From contig JARFTZ010000007.1 in assembly GCA_029289235.1 (NCBI GenBank), forward strand, positions 1 through 64,000: 64,000 nucleotides of DNA, written 5' to 3'. The position numbers were made by a program, and so were the translations under genes. The number at the start of each line of letters is the position of its first letter. The stretch's first letter is position 1. This stretch comes from Gammaproteobacteria bacterium. GTDB lineage: Bacteria > Pseudomonadota > Gammaproteobacteria > Burkholderiales > Rhodocyclaceae. Of this stretch, positions 18,027 to 26,790 are shown one piece after another. Below the pieces are notes generated by a model. It worked only from the letters and a program-made list of their open reading frames with translations. It was not told the DNA's origin and did not search any database.

Positions 18027-18665
18027 TCAAACCGCCTCGCGATTCAGCAATACCTTGTCGATCAGACCGTACTCTGCCGCTTCCTGCGCCGACAGGAAAT
18101 TGTCACGATCCGTATCGCGCTCGATACGTTCGACCGGCTGACCGGTGTGCTGCGCCATGATCTCGTTCAGTTTGGCACGCAGCGACAAAATTTCCTTGGC
18201 GTGGATTGCAATATCCGACGCCTGCCCCTGGAAGCCGCCCATTGGCTGATGAATCATCACGCGCGAGTTCGGCAGCGCGAAACGCTTGCCCTTCGCCCCG
18301 GCGGTCAGCAGGAATGCCCCCATGGAACAGGCCTGCCCGAGGCACAGGGTCGACACGTCCGGCTTGATGAACTGCATCGTGTCGTAAATCGACAATCCGG
18401 CGGAAACGGAACCACCCGGAGAGTTGATGTAGAAATGGATGTCCTTGTCCGGGTTTTCCGCCTCAAGGAAGAGCAACTGTGCGACAACCAGATTGGCCGT
18501 CGTATCGTTAACCGGTCCGACGAGGAAAATCACGCGTTCCTTGAGCAGGCGGGAGTAGATATCGTACGCCCGCTCGCCACGTCCGCTCTGCTCGACAACC
18601 ATCGGTACCATGCCCAGCCCTTGCGGCTCCCAGCGATTATCCATCGTCATTCGATCAAGTTCCAT
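18027..18665 (-). CDS. clpP: ATP-dependent Clp protease proteolytic subunit
   Basis: A 212-residue serine protease that forms the two-ring chamber served by ClpX. The catalytic triad is visible: Ser in GQACSMGAF, His in MIHQP, and Asp in the following helix region near DTDRDN. Two start codons are adjacent, GTG at 18668 and ATG at 18665; I prefer the ATG because AGGAG then stands five bases upstream. A propeptide of about 15 residues is expected to be removed. Middle gene of tig-clpP-clpX. Confidence 0.96.
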   Translation of the reverse strand: MELDRMTMDNRWEPQGLGMVPMVVEQSGRGERAYDIYSRLLKERVIFLVGPVNDTTANLVVAQLLFLEAENPDKDIHFYINSPGGSVSAGLSIYDTMQFIKPDVSTLCLGQACSMGAFLLTAGAKGKRFALPNSRVMIHQPMGGFQGQASDIAIHAKEILSLRAKLNEIMAQHTGQPVERIERDTDRDNFLSAQEAAEYGLIDKVLLNREAV

Positions 18666-18695
18666 CACAACTCCTCTTCCTCAAGGCAGTCCTGA

Positions 18696-20030
18696 TCAGC
18701 CGCGCTGCTGGCCCATCAGATCATCAAAGGCGATGGGCTTATCCAGCACCTTGGCGCTCGAAAGCGCCCATTCGACGACGTTGTCCTCGATGACCACGCC
18801 CTCGATCTCGGCCAGGCGTTGCGGCTGGGCGTAGTACCAGCGGACGACCTCTTCCGGATGCTCGTAGCTTTGCGCGGCTTCCTCGACCACCGTCTTGATC
18901 TGCTCCGGCTTGGCGTGAAGTTCATTGGCCTTGACGATTTCGGAGAGCACCAGACCGAGGCTGACGCGGCGCTTGGCCTGATCGGTGAACCATTCGCGCT
19001 GGATCGGGAAATCCTTCAGCTTCTTGCCGCTGCGTTGCTCCATGTCATGCCGGGCATTCTGGATCAGCTGATCGATCTCGATTTCGACCAGCGCTGCCGG
19101 CACATCAATCGGATTGATCTTCAACAGCGCGTCCATGACCTGGTTCTTGACCCGGCTCTTCAGGCGGCTCTTCACTTCACGCTTCAGGTTGGTCTCGATC
19201 TCGGCGCGCATCTTCTCGGTGTCACCATCGGCAATACCCAGCGACTTGGCGAATTCGGCGTCGATTTCCGGCAGGATCGGTTCGCTCACCTGCTTGACCG
19301 AAATATCGAAAGTGACCGCCTGACCTGCCAGATCCTTGGCATGGTACTCGGCCGGGAAGGTCATCTCGAAGGTCTTCGACTCACCGGCTTTCATACCGGT
19401 CACGGCATTTTCAAAATCGGCGAGCATCGTCCCCTCGCCGAGCACGAACGGATAATCCTTGGCCTCCCCGCCCTGGAACGGAACGCCATCCTTCTTGCCG
19501 AGGAAATCGATGGTCACCCGGTCGCCCTTGGCGGCGACGCGGTCAACCGGCTCGTAGCTGACACGCTGCTTGCGCAGGACGTTCAGCGTGTTCTCCAGTT
19601 CGGTTGCACCCACTTCAAGGACCGGCCGTTCGATCTCTACCTCTTTCAGATCGGCAACCTTGATCTCCGGATAAACCTCGAAGGTCGCTGTGAACTCCAG
19701 ATGCGTTTCGCTTTCTGTCTTCTTCGGTTCGATCTTCGGGCTGCCGGCGACACGCATCTGCTGCGCCTTGACAGCCTCTTTGAACGCTTTTTCCAGCGCT
19801 TCGTTCAGCGCATCCATGTGCGCCTCATAACCGTATTGCTGCTTGACGATATTGAACGGCACCTTGCCCGGACGGAAGCCCGGCATCTTGACGTTCTTGC
19901 CCATCCGCTTCAGGCGCTGATCAATCTCCTTGTCGAGGTCGGCAATGACGACCGACAGATCCAGACGGCGTTCGAGGGCGCTGGGCTGCGGTGCGGCTTC
20001 GGCATTGGTGGTCGTAGCGTTCGTGTCCAT
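18696..20030 (-). CDS. tig: Trigger factor, ribosome-associated chaperone
   Basis: A 444-residue chaperone that binds the ribosome exit tunnel and shields nascent chains. The ribosome-docking signature is present in FRPGKVPFNIVKQQYG near residues 52-67; the FKBP-type prolyl isomerase domain follows (around 160-245) and a helical C-terminal domain completes it. Residues 2-14 are an Ala/Thr/Asn-rich extension before the conserved start. AAGGA precedes the ATG. First protein gene of the clp operon, 70 bases after tRNA-Leu. Confidence 0.95.
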   Translation of the reverse strand: MDTNATTTNAEAAPQPSALERRLDLSVVIADLDKEIDQRLKRMGKNVKMPGFRPGKVPFNIVKQQYGYEAHMDALNEALEKAFKEAVKAQQMRVAGSPKIEPKKTESETHLEFTATFEVYPEIKVADLKEVEIERPVLEVGATELENTLNVLRKQRVSYEPVDRVAAKGDRVTIDFLGKKDGVPFQGGEAKDYPFVLGEGTMLADFENAVTGMKAGESKTFEMTFPAEYHAKDLAGQAVTFDISVKQVSEPILPEIDAEFAKSLGIADGDTEKMRAEIETNLKREVKSRLKSRVKNQVMDALLKINPIDVPAALVEIEIDQLIQNARHDMEQRSGKKLKDFPIQREWFTDQAKRRVSLGLVLSEIVKANELHAKPEQIKTVVEEAAQSYEHPEEVVRWYYAQPQRLAEIEGVVIEDNVVEWALSSAKVLDKPIAFDDLMGQQRG

Positions 20031-20100
20031 TAAGGTTCCTTGAAGTCTCTGATAGTTCGGGCTGAGAGAATCGTCTGCTCAGGCAATGAGTTAAAAAAGA

Positions 20101-20185
20101 TGGTGCGAGAGAAGGGACTCGAACCCCCACGCCTTGCGGCGCTGGAACCTAAATCCAGTGCGTCTACCAATTCCGCCACTCTCGC
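20101..20185 (-). tRNA. tRNA-Leu (TAG)
   Basis: An 85-base class II tRNA on the minus strand: acceptor GCGAGAG / CTCTCGC, anticodon TAG in the loop TTTAGGT, a long variable arm around GCCGCAAGGC and encoded CCA. It has its own promoter at 20197-20226. A TCTTTTTT run follows directly, but without an added hairpin, so some read-through into tig is possible. Confidence 0.95.
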
Positions 20186-20196
20186 GCTAATCGGCC

Positions 20197-20226
20197 ATTC
20201 TACCCGAGAACCTCCTATACTGTCAG
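20197..20226 (-). promoter_or_regulatory. Sigma70 promoter of tRNA-Leu
   Basis: The minus strand has CTGACA (20221-20226) and TAGAAT (20197-20202) with an 18-base spacer, one mismatch each to consensus. The predicted start lies a few bases before the tRNA 5' end at 20185. Confidence 0.65.
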
Positions 20227-20265
20227 CCGCCCCACCACGCCAGCCGTCTTTGCCAGCCCCCTCCA

Positions 20266-21075
20266 ATGCCCGTCGAACACTACGAGAATTTCCCGGTCGC
20301 ATCACTCCTTCTGCCCAGGCGGCTGCGGCAGCCGATCGAAGCCATTTACCGCTTTGCGCGCGGCGCCGACGACATCGCCGACGAGGGTAACGCAAGCGAT
20401 ACCGAACGCCTGAAAGGACTCGCGCGTTTCGCGGCGGAACTGGACCGTATCGAGAGCGGGCAAGCGCCCGAATCGCCGGAATTCGCCGAACTCGCCCGGG
20501 TCATCGGCGAATGGCAGCTGCCCATTCAACTTTTTCGGGACCTCCTCGACGCGTTTGCCCAGGACGTGGTGAAGAAGCGCTACGCCGATTACGCCGAGCT
20601 GCTCGACTATTGCCGCCGCTCGGCCAATCCGGTCGGCCGCCTGCTGCTGCATCTCTTTGACCGGGCCAGCGAGGGCAACCTGCGCCGTTCGGACTGCATC
20701 TGTTCGGCGCTGCAACTGATCAACTTCTGGCAGGACATCGCCATCGACTGGACGAAAGCGCGCATCTACCTCCCGCAGGAGGACTTGGCACGCTTTGGCA
20801 TCGACGAACGCCAACTCGCCGAAGGACGCTGCTCGCCGGCGTGGGAAAAGCTGCTGGACTTCGAGATCAATCGCACACGGCAACTCATGCTCGCCGGCGC
20901 ACCGCTGGTTCACGCCCTGCCCGGCCGGTTCGGCTGGGAAATCCGCCTGACCGTGCAGGGCGGCCTGCGTATCCTGGAACGAATCGGGAAAGCGCGCGGC
21001 GACGTTTTCCGGCACCGTCCCGTTCTCGGCCCGATCGACTGGCTGCGCATGGCCGGACGAGCGGTGTTTATGTAA
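20266..21075 (+). CDS. hpnC: Squalene synthase HpnC (hydroxysqualene synthase)
   Basis: A 269-residue trans-isoprenyl transferase. In the bacterial three-enzyme route HpnD makes presqualene diphosphate, HpnC turns it to hydroxysqualene and HpnE reduces that to squalene. Two Asp-rich substrate motifs are present, ARGADDIADE near residue 31 and NFWQDIAIDW near residue 155, followed by KARIYLP. The N-terminal EHYENFPVASLLLP is typical of HpnC rather than HpnD. It opens a compact hpnC-hpnD-hpnE operon; its ATG lies 80 bases from tRNA-Leu, with which it diverges. Confidence 0.93.
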   Translation: MPVEHYENFPVASLLLPRRLRQPIEAIYRFARGADDIADEGNASDTERLKGLARFAAELDRIESGQAPESPEFAELARVIGEWQLPIQLFRDLLDAFAQDVVKKRYADYAELLDYCRRSANPVGRLLLHLFDRASEGNLRRSDCICSALQLINFWQDIAIDWTKARIYLPQEDLARFGIDERQLAEGRCSPAWEKLLDFEINRTRQLMLAGAPLVHALPGRFGWEIRLTVQGGLRILERIGKARGDVFRHRPVLGPIDWLRMAGRAVFM

Positions 21076-21097
21076 GATTCGCGGCCGAGACACGATC

Positions 21098-21943
21098 ATG
21101 AAACGCCCGATGACCCCCGAAGAGTATTGCCAGGACAAGGCCGCATCGAGCGGCTCCAGCTTCTACTACAGTTTCCTGTTCCTGCCGGCGAACCGGCGTC
21201 GCGCGATTACCGCGCTCTACGCCTTCTGCCGCGAGGTCGACGACGTCGTCGACGAGTGCAAAGACCCGCAAGTGGCCGCCAACAAGCTCGTCTGGTGGCG
21301 CCAGGAGCTCGACCGGCTCTATGCCGGACAGCCACAGCACCCGGTTACGCAAGCACTCCAGGCGGTCCTGCCGGAATTCAGCCTGCCGCAGGAACAACTG
21401 CTGGAAATCATCGACGGCATGGAGATGGACCTGCAGCAGACGCGCTATCTCGACTTTACGGCGCTCTCGCTGTACTGCTACCGCGTCGCCAGCGTGGTCG
21501 GCCTGCTTGCCGCCGAAATCTTCGGCTACACCGACCGGCAGACGCTGAAGTATGCGCACGACCTGGGCATGGCCTTCCAGCTCACCAACATCATCCGGGA
21601 CGTCGGCGAGGATGCGCGCCGTGGCCGCATCTACCTGCCGATGGACGAACTGAAGCGCTTCAACGTCACAGTCGCTGACATTCTCGATGCCCGGCAGTCG
21701 GAAAACTTCCAGAAGCTCATGGAGTCCCAGATCGAGCGCGCCGAACGCTATTACGCGCAGGCGTTAAGCCAGTTGCCCGTGGTCGACCGGAAGGCGCAGC
21801 GTCCCGGGCTGGTGATGGCCGCGATCTATCGCGCGCTGCTTGAGGAAATCAAACGCGACGGCTGCCAGGTTCTCCGCCAGCGCACCTCCCTCACGCCGCT
21901 GCGCAAGCTGTGGCTTGCCTGGCGAACCTGGGTCAAGGGGTGA
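21098..21943 (+). CDS. hpnD: Presqualene diphosphate synthase HpnD
   Basis: A 281-residue enzyme condensing two farnesyl diphosphates to presqualene diphosphate. It has SSFYYSFLFLP, the first Asp motif REVDDVVDE and the second in NIIRDVGEDARRGRIYLP, all in the expected places. The 22-base gap after hpnC and the four-base overlap with hpnE show one operon. Confidence 0.94.
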   Translation: MKRPMTPEEYCQDKAASSGSSFYYSFLFLPANRRRAITALYAFCREVDDVVDECKDPQVAANKLVWWRQELDRLYAGQPQHPVTQALQAVLPEFSLPQEQLLEIIDGMEMDLQQTRYLDFTALSLYCYRVASVVGLLAAEIFGYTDRQTLKYAHDLGMAFQLTNIIRDVGEDARRGRIYLPMDELKRFNVTVADILDARQSENFQKLMESQIERAERYYAQALSQLPVVDRKAQRPGLVMAAIYRALLEEIKRDGCQVLRQRTSLTPLRKLWLAWRTWVKG

Positions 21944-23229
21944 GCGAACGCATCGCCGTCATCGGCGGCGGCTGGGCCGGGCTGGCCTGTGCCGTCGAAC
22001 TCAGCGCGACCGGGCAGCGGGTTTGCGTATTCGAAGCTGCCCGGCAACTCGGGGGCCGTGCCCGGCGCGTCGAGATTCAAGGCCTCCCCCTCGACAACGG
22101 GCAACACATCCTGCTCGGCGCCTACCACGAGACCCTGCGCCTGATACGGCTGGCCGGCGCCGACCCGGACACTCTGCTTGAACGCCTCCCGCTCGAACTG
22201 AACCACCCTGGCGGCGGATTCCGCTTGCGTTTGCCACGCCTGCCGGCCCCGCTCCATCTCGCAATCGGCCTGTTGGGCATGCAGGGAGCGTCGCTGCGCG
22301 AAAAAATCGCGGCCGTCCGTTTCATGCGCGCCCTGCAACGCACTCACTACCGGCTGCGCGAAGACATTTCCGTCGCCGACCTGCTCGACCGGCACGGCCA
22401 GACGGGCGCGCTCCGACGCTTCATGTGGGAACCGCTGTGTCTGGCGGCGCTCAACACGCCGGCCGCCTTGGCATCGGCGCAGATTTTCGCCAACGTGCTG
22501 CGCGACAGTCTTGGCGGAAAGAGAGAGGGTACCGACCTGCTGCTGCCGGCCACCAACCTCGGCCAACTGTTTCCGGAAGCCGCCCGGCGCTTCATCGAGG
22601 GCAACGGCGGCGAAGTCCGGCTGTCGAACCGAATCGACGCCCTTCAACCGTCGCTGATTATCGGAGGCGAAACCTTCGCGCACGTCGTCATCGCCACCGC
22701 GCCACAACACGCTTCGGCGCTCCTGCGGACGCTTCCCGAAACAACGGAAACTGCCAGTCTGCTCGATGGCTACGCGTTCGAACCCATCGGGACGGTCTAT
22801 CTGGGCTATCCGGAAGCGCTGGGCTTTCCCTTCCCGATGATCGGACTCGACAAGCGGGAACCGGGACGCATCGGCCAGTGGGCCTTCGATCGCAGCGCCG
22901 AGAAAAGCGGGCAAGGCATCGCGGCCTGCGTGCTCAGCGGCGAGGGCTTGTGGGACTCGCTCGACAATGAGACGCTGGCGGCCACCCTGCACCGCGAACT
23001 GCAGGACACGCTGGGCCGTCCCTTGCCTGCCCCGCTCTGGCACCAGGTCATCCGCGAACGGCGCGCCACCTTCTCGTGCCGGCCGAAACTCGCCCGCCCG
23101 ACGCCAGACACTCCGGTTCGCAATCTCTGGCTGGCCGGCGACTACGTCTGCGCCGATTATCCAGCAACGCTCGAAGGCGCGGTGCGTAGCGGCGTAACCG
23201 CCGCCCGCCGCATTCTTGCGCAGCGCTGA
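21940..23229 (+). CDS. hpnE: Hydroxysqualene dehydroxylase HpnE (FAD-dependent)
   Basis: A 429-residue flavoprotein that reduces hydroxysqualene to squalene. The N-terminal Rossmann FAD motif is IAVIGGGWAGLACAVEL with an acidic end at VCVFEAA, and the C-terminal FAD contact WLAGDYVCADYPATLEGAVRSG is typical of phytoene-desaturase-like amine oxidases. I place the start at GTG 21940, where the start and the hpnD stop overlap as GTGA; the reading frame runs further upstream only inside hpnD. No squalene-hopene cyclase follows, so the end product of the pathway cannot be read from this locus. Confidence 0.93.
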   Translation: MSERIAVIGGGWAGLACAVELSATGQRVCVFEAARQLGGRARRVEIQGLPLDNGQHILLGAYHETLRLIRLAGADPDTLLERLPLELNHPGGGFRLRLPRLPAPLHLAIGLLGMQGASLREKIAAVRFMRALQRTHYRLREDISVADLLDRHGQTGALRRFMWEPLCLAALNTPAALASAQIFANVLRDSLGGKREGTDLLLPATNLGQLFPEAARRFIEGNGGEVRLSNRIDALQPSLIIGGETFAHVVIATAPQHASALLRTLPETTETASLLDGYAFEPIGTVYLGYPEALGFPFPMIGLDKREPGRIGQWAFDRSAEKSGQGIAACVLSGEGLWDSLDNETLAATLHRELQDTLGRPLPAPLWHQVIRERRATFSCRPKLARPTPDTPVRNLWLAGDYVCADYPATLEGAVRSGVTAARRILAQR

Positions 23230-23247
23230 CGCGCAACTGCAGATCGT

Positions 23248-23502
23248 TCAGCCGACGACGATATACCCACTCACGAGAATCATTGCCAGGAATCCGACAA
23301 AGACCATCCAGCCCTCACGCGTTCTCGGGAAGCCGAATTGCATCAACTCCCCAAGCACCCCCCGCCGGTTGAAAAAGCTCTTCGACGTGTCGCGCATGTA
23401 GAACCACTGGCGCTTTCGCTCCGAGCCAATTAGCAGTGAAGCCACTACTACCACGACCAACCAGGTCAGAAACAGAAGACCAATCCGCCCATTAACCCCC
23501 AT
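23248..23502 (-). CDS. Small inner-membrane protein of unknown function
   Basis: An 84-residue protein with two clear membrane helices (about residues 8-26 and 65-82) joined by a basic loop of some 38 residues with RKRQWFYMRDTSKSFFNRRG. I do not recognise the family. A ribosome site (GGAGAGGG) precedes the ATG. It is the last gene of a leftward set with the alcohol dehydrogenase 48 bases upstream, and it converges on hpnE. Confidence 0.65.
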   Translation of the reverse strand: MGVNGRIGLLFLTWLVVVVVASLLIGSERKRQWFYMRDTSKSFFNRRGVLGELMQFGFPRTREGWMVFVGFLAMILVSGYIVVG

Positions 23503-23550
23503 CCGCCCTCTCCGTCAAAATAGTGTTTTGCAGCAAATAATCACCAACAA

Positions 23551-24696
23551 TCAGGCAGCAGCCGCGACGATCTCGCGCACCACGTCCGGCGTGATCACGC
23601 CCTTTTCGCCCAGCTTGCGCATGCCGTGTCCCTCGATGCCTGCGGCGATCAATTCCGCCGCTTTCGGATCAGTAACGCCAGCCTCGCTGAGACGCACCGG
23701 AACACCGAGATCGCGGAACAACTGCTCGATCGCGTTGATCGTGCGCTGCGGCAGATCGACGTCCGGCGCCAGGTTGAACACGCTGCGCCCCATCTGCGCC
23801 AGCTTCACCTTCTTGTTCTCAAGCTGGTTGCGCAGCAGCGCCGGCAACACGATCGCCAGCGTACGGGCGTGGTCGATGCCGTACTCCGCGGTGAGTTCGT
23901 GCCCGATCATGTGCGTCGCCCAGTCCTGCGGCACGCCGACGCCGATCAACCCGTTTAGCGCCTGGTTGGCCGTCCACATGAAATTGGCGCGCCACGAATC
24001 GCTGTCCCGCTCCTTGAACTGCAACGACAGGTTGACCAGGTTGCGCAGCAGCACCTCGGCGTAGCCGTCCTGAACCCAGGCCTGCACCGGGTAGGTCAGA
24101 TACTGTTCGCAGACATGCACGAACGCGTCGACCAGGCCGTTGGCGATCTGCTTCTCGGGCAGCGACTTGATCACGTCCGGATCGAGCACGGCAAAGCGCG
24201 GATACACCGCGTCGGAGGAGAACACCAGCTTCTCCTTGGTCGTGCGCCGCGTGATCACCGCCCCGCCGTTCGATTCCGAACCGGTCGCCGGCAGCGTCAG
24301 CACGGCCCCCAGCGGCAAGGCCTGCTTGACCCGGTGCTTGCCGAGGAGGATGTCCCAGCCGTTGCCGTCGTAGCAGCAGGCCGCCGCAACGTACTTGCTG
24401 CCGTCGATGACCGAACCGCCGCCGACAGCGAGGATGTAGTCGAGTCCCTCCTTGCGGATCAGGGCAACCGCCTTGTCGAGGGTCTCCACGGCGGGATTCG
24501 GCTCGACGCCGCCGAACTCCATCCAGGTGCGCCCCTCCAGCGCCGCGCCCACCTGGTCGTAAACGCCGTTTGTCTTGATCGAACCGCCGCCGTAGATGAC
24601 CAGCACTTTCCTTGATGGATCGATCGCCTTGGCGATGGACGCGATCTTCCCTTGTCCAAAGTGAATCGCGGTCGGATTGGAATAGCTGAATTTCAT
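23551..24696 (-). CDS. Iron-containing (YqhD-type) NADPH-dependent alcohol dehydrogenase
   Basis: A 381-residue cytosolic enzyme of the group III alcohol dehydrogenases, which reduce aldehydes, including toxic short-chain ones. The cofactor motif GGGS is at 92-95. Metal ligands Asp190 and His194 (NGLVDAFVH) and the histidines of HMIGHELTAEYGIDHA (262, 266 and 276) are all present, spaced as in YqhD. Length matches (387 in E. coli). The physiological substrate cannot be told. Its start is 27 bases after the YbbA-like gene, suggesting one transcript. Confidence 0.88.
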   Translation of the reverse strand: MKFSYSNPTAIHFGQGKIASIAKAIDPSRKVLVIYGGGSIKTNGVYDQVGAALEGRTWMEFGGVEPNPAVETLDKAVALIRKEGLDYILAVGGGSVIDGSKYVAAACCYDGNGWDILLGKHRVKQALPLGAVLTLPATGSESNGGAVITRRTTKEKLVFSSDAVYPRFAVLDPDVIKSLPEKQIANGLVDAFVHVCEQYLTYPVQAWVQDGYAEVLLRNLVNLSLQFKERDSDSWRANFMWTANQALNGLIGVGVPQDWATHMIGHELTAEYGIDHARTLAIVLPALLRNQLENKKVKLAQMGRSVFNLAPDVDLPQRTINAIEQLFRDLGVPVRLSEAGVTDPKAAELIAAGIEGHGMRKLGEKGVITPDVVREIVAAAA

Positions 24697-24723
24697 GGAA
24701 CAAACTCCAGTAAAAGCAAAAAA

Positions 24724-25395
24724 TCAGGAAATCTCTTCGATCCGCCCGGCGTGCATGCGCAGCCGTCGCCGGCAGCGGGCGGCGATCTCCTCGTCGTGCG
24801 TGACGAGGATCAGCGTCGTGCCGCGTTCGGCGTTGATGGCGAACATCAACTCGATGATCTGGTGCCCGGTCGCCGCATCGAGGTTGCCGGTTGGCTCGTC
24901 GGCCAGGATCAGCATCGGCTTCGGCGCAAACGCGCGCGCCACCGCCACCCGCTGCTGCTCGCCGCCGGAGAGATGCTTCGGATAATGGCGCAGGCGGTGC
25001 GACAGGCCAACGCGGTCGAGCCAGTATTCCGCCTCGGCGCGGGCATTGGCGACGCCAGCCAGTTCCAGCGGCAACATCACGTTTTCGATGGCGTTCAGCG
25101 ACGGCAGCAACTGGAACGACTGGAAGACGAAGCCAAGCAGACGGCCGCGCAGCACCGCACGCGCATCCTCGTCGAGTCCGGCAAGTTCCTCGCCCCCCAG
25201 CTTCACGACGCCGCTGCTCGGCAGGTCGAGGCCGGCAAGCAGCCCGAGCAGGGTCGATTTCCCCGAACCGGACGCGCCGACGATGGCCACGGTGTCGCCA
25301 CCAGCGACGGAAAACGAATTCTCGTGCAGAATGACCAGCGGTTCGCCGCCGTTATCGACGCTCTTGGTCAGGCGGCTGACTTCCACCACATTCAT
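24724..25395 (-). CDS. ybbA: ABC transporter ATPase, LolD/YbbA family
   Basis: A 223-residue ATPase with Walker A GASGSGKST, signature LSGGEQQR and Walker B LILADEPTGNLD, the last typical of the LolD/MacB/FtsE group. In E. coli ybbA is divergent from tesA and followed by the permease gene ybbP. Here the tesA neighbour is kept, but the next gene is an alcohol dehydrogenase and no FtsX-type permease is present, so the partner must be encoded elsewhere or lost. Four in-frame ATGs compete between 25395 and 25419; I chose 25395, which has GCAGG just upstream. Confidence 0.85.
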   Translation of the reverse strand: MNVVEVSRLTKSVDNGGEPLVILHENSFSVAGGDTVAIVGASGSGKSTLLGLLAGLDLPSSGVVKLGGEELAGLDEDARAVLRGRLLGFVFQSFQLLPSLNAIENVMLPLELAGVANARAEAEYWLDRVGLSHRLRHYPKHLSGGEQQRVAVARAFAPKPMLILADEPTGNLDAATGHQIIELMFAINAERGTTLILVTHDEEIAARCRRRLRMHAGRIEEIS

Positions 25396-25417
25396 TGCCT
25401 GCATATCCTGCATACCC

Positions 25418-26041
25418 ATGTTCCGATCATTCGCCCTTCGTTGCCTGCTGGTTGCCGGCAGCCTGCTTCTGCCGCTGACCGACGCGCTCGCGGCGCGGAC
25501 CCTTCTCGTCTTTGGCGATTCGCTCTCCGCCGGCTATGGAATCCCCCGCGAATCCGCCTGGCCCAGCCTGCTCGCCGCACGCCTCGACGAAAAAAAAATC
25601 GATTATAGCGTCGTCAACGCCAGCATTTCCGGAGAAACCACCAGCGGCGGCCGGACACGCCTCGGCGATCTGCTGAAGAAGCACGCACCGGAAATCGTGA
25701 TCATCGCCCTCGGTTCCAATGACGGATTGCGCGGCCTGCCGATCGCCACCCTGCGCGGGAACCTGCTGGCGATGACCGAGATGGTGCAAAAACGCAAGGC
25801 GCGGGTGCTGATCGTCGGGCAACGACTGCCGCCCAACTATGGCCCGTACGCCGAGCAGTTTCGTCAGGTCTTCGCCGAGGTGGCGACCGCCAGGAAAGCG
25901 GCTCTCGTCGACTTTCTGCTCGACGGCGTGGCACTGACCCCGGAACTGTTCCAGCCGGACAACCTGCACCCCACCGCCGCCGCCCAGCCGCGACTCCTCG
26001 ATAACGTCTGGCGCGGACTGGAGCCTCTGCTCAAGAAATGA
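25418..26041 (+). CDS. tesA: Periplasmic multifunctional esterase / thioesterase I
   Basis: A 207-residue SGNH hydrolase with arylesterase, lysophospholipase and acyl-thioesterase activities in the family. A signal peptide of about 24 residues ends in DALA-A. Block I is GDSLSAGYG with the nucleophile Ser, block III is GSNDGLRG, and block V is PDNLHP with the catalytic Asp and His. Length matches E. coli TesA (208). Its ATG at 25418 lies within the 5' end region of the divergent ATPase gene, so each gene's promoter must sit inside or beside the other's start. Confidence 0.93.
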   Translation: MFRSFALRCLLVAGSLLLPLTDALAARTLLVFGDSLSAGYGIPRESAWPSLLAARLDEKKIDYSVVNASISGETTSGGRTRLGDLLKKHAPEIVIIALGSNDGLRGLPIATLRGNLLAMTEMVQKRKARVLIVGQRLPPNYGPYAEQFRQVFAEVATARKAALVDFLLDGVALTPELFQPDNLHPTAAAQPRLLDNVWRGLEPLLKK

Positions 26042-26046
26042 CGACA

Positions 26047-26071
26047 CCGGACGGAAAACATGTCCGTCCGG
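26047..26071. terminator. Hairpin between tesA and the DUF3460 gene
   Basis: CCGGACGGA pairs with TCCGTCCGG around a seven-base loop, five bases after the tesA stop. There is no T-run on either side, so it may be a weak terminator or a 3'-end stabiliser. Confidence 0.4.
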
Positions 26072-26113
26072 CATCGACGTACGCATAGTCCAAGTCAAAT
26101 CCCGCGCAGGCGC

Positions 26114-26302
26114 CTAAAAATTGACGTCGTAAGGATACGACCTCTGTCGCTCCGTGACCTGACGGAAAACCTCCTGCTCGGACAAATCGACCTTTCTGTT
26201 CCACAGCAAGGCGAGCCCCTCGCGCTGCCCCGCCTTCCACTCCGGGTGTTTCAGCAGTTGCTCTTCAAGGTACTGATCGTAATCGGATCGATAACCGGCC
26301 AT
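26114..26302 (-). CDS. DUF3460 family protein
   Basis: A 62-residue acidic-basic soluble protein (YRSDYDQYLEEQLLKHPEW start, short C-terminal YPYDVNF end). It resembles the DUF3460 family, which I know only from Betaproteobacteria and which has no established function. The start is fixed by GAGGAG six bases upstream of the ATG at 26302; longer frames are unsupported. It follows the DUF3567 gene by 40 bases on the same strand. Confidence 0.8.
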   Translation of the reverse strand: MAGYRSDYDQYLEEQLLKHPEWKAGQREGLALLWNRKVDLSEQEVFRQVTERQRSYPYDVNF

Positions 26303-26342
26303 AACGACTCCTCGACTCCTGCATTGGTCAAAAGACAGCTGA

Positions 26343-26576
26343 TCAATGGAATGTAATGGGCCTGGCCGCACCAGCGCAATAGTCGTCGAGCAGCGAATCG
26401 ATCGACTCCACATCCCGCTCATCATCCGGAATATTGTCGATGGCTTCGCGCAAGCCAACGGCCACAGAGCCCTGAACGAACAAGGTGCGCTGTCCCAGCT
26501 TGTCAACCAGTTCGAAAGCCGACCGTGTCGGGTAGGCCACGATTGCGTAGTGCTCGCTGTTATAGACGATGTTCAT
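26343..26576 (-). CDS. DUF3567 family protein
   Basis: A 77-residue protein starting MNIVYNSEHYAIVAYP, the recognisable opening of the betaproteobacterial DUF3567 family. It looks like a small beta-rich domain followed by an acidic helix rich in Asp (DDERDVESIDSLLDDY). No function is known. AAAGGAG precedes the ATG at 26576. Confidence 0.82.
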   Translation of the reverse strand: MNIVYNSEHYAIVAYPTRSAFELVDKLGQRTLFVQGSVAVGLREAIDNIPDDERDVESIDSLLDDYCAGAARPITFH

Positions 26577-26790
26577 CTCGACTCCTTTCTCCGTTGTGCC
26601 ACAAAAGCCTGATCCGCTGAATCTCGCATGTTGCTGCCAGGCAATCGCTCCTTTCGGGGAGAAAGTGTGTCCGCTTCTCCCGTTTTCAAGTCGAAGCAAG
26701 TACGTCTTGTGAACAAGGACCGCCATCCGGCGCGCGAGTTCAAGCCGTCGGGCGAAATCCCGACGACTTCATCCGGCATTTGCCGGTTGC

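Noticed and set aside
26746-26786. Two hairpins after yqhA as a terminator
   Set aside because: Neither is followed by a T-tract on the minus strand, so I mention them only in the yqhA entry.
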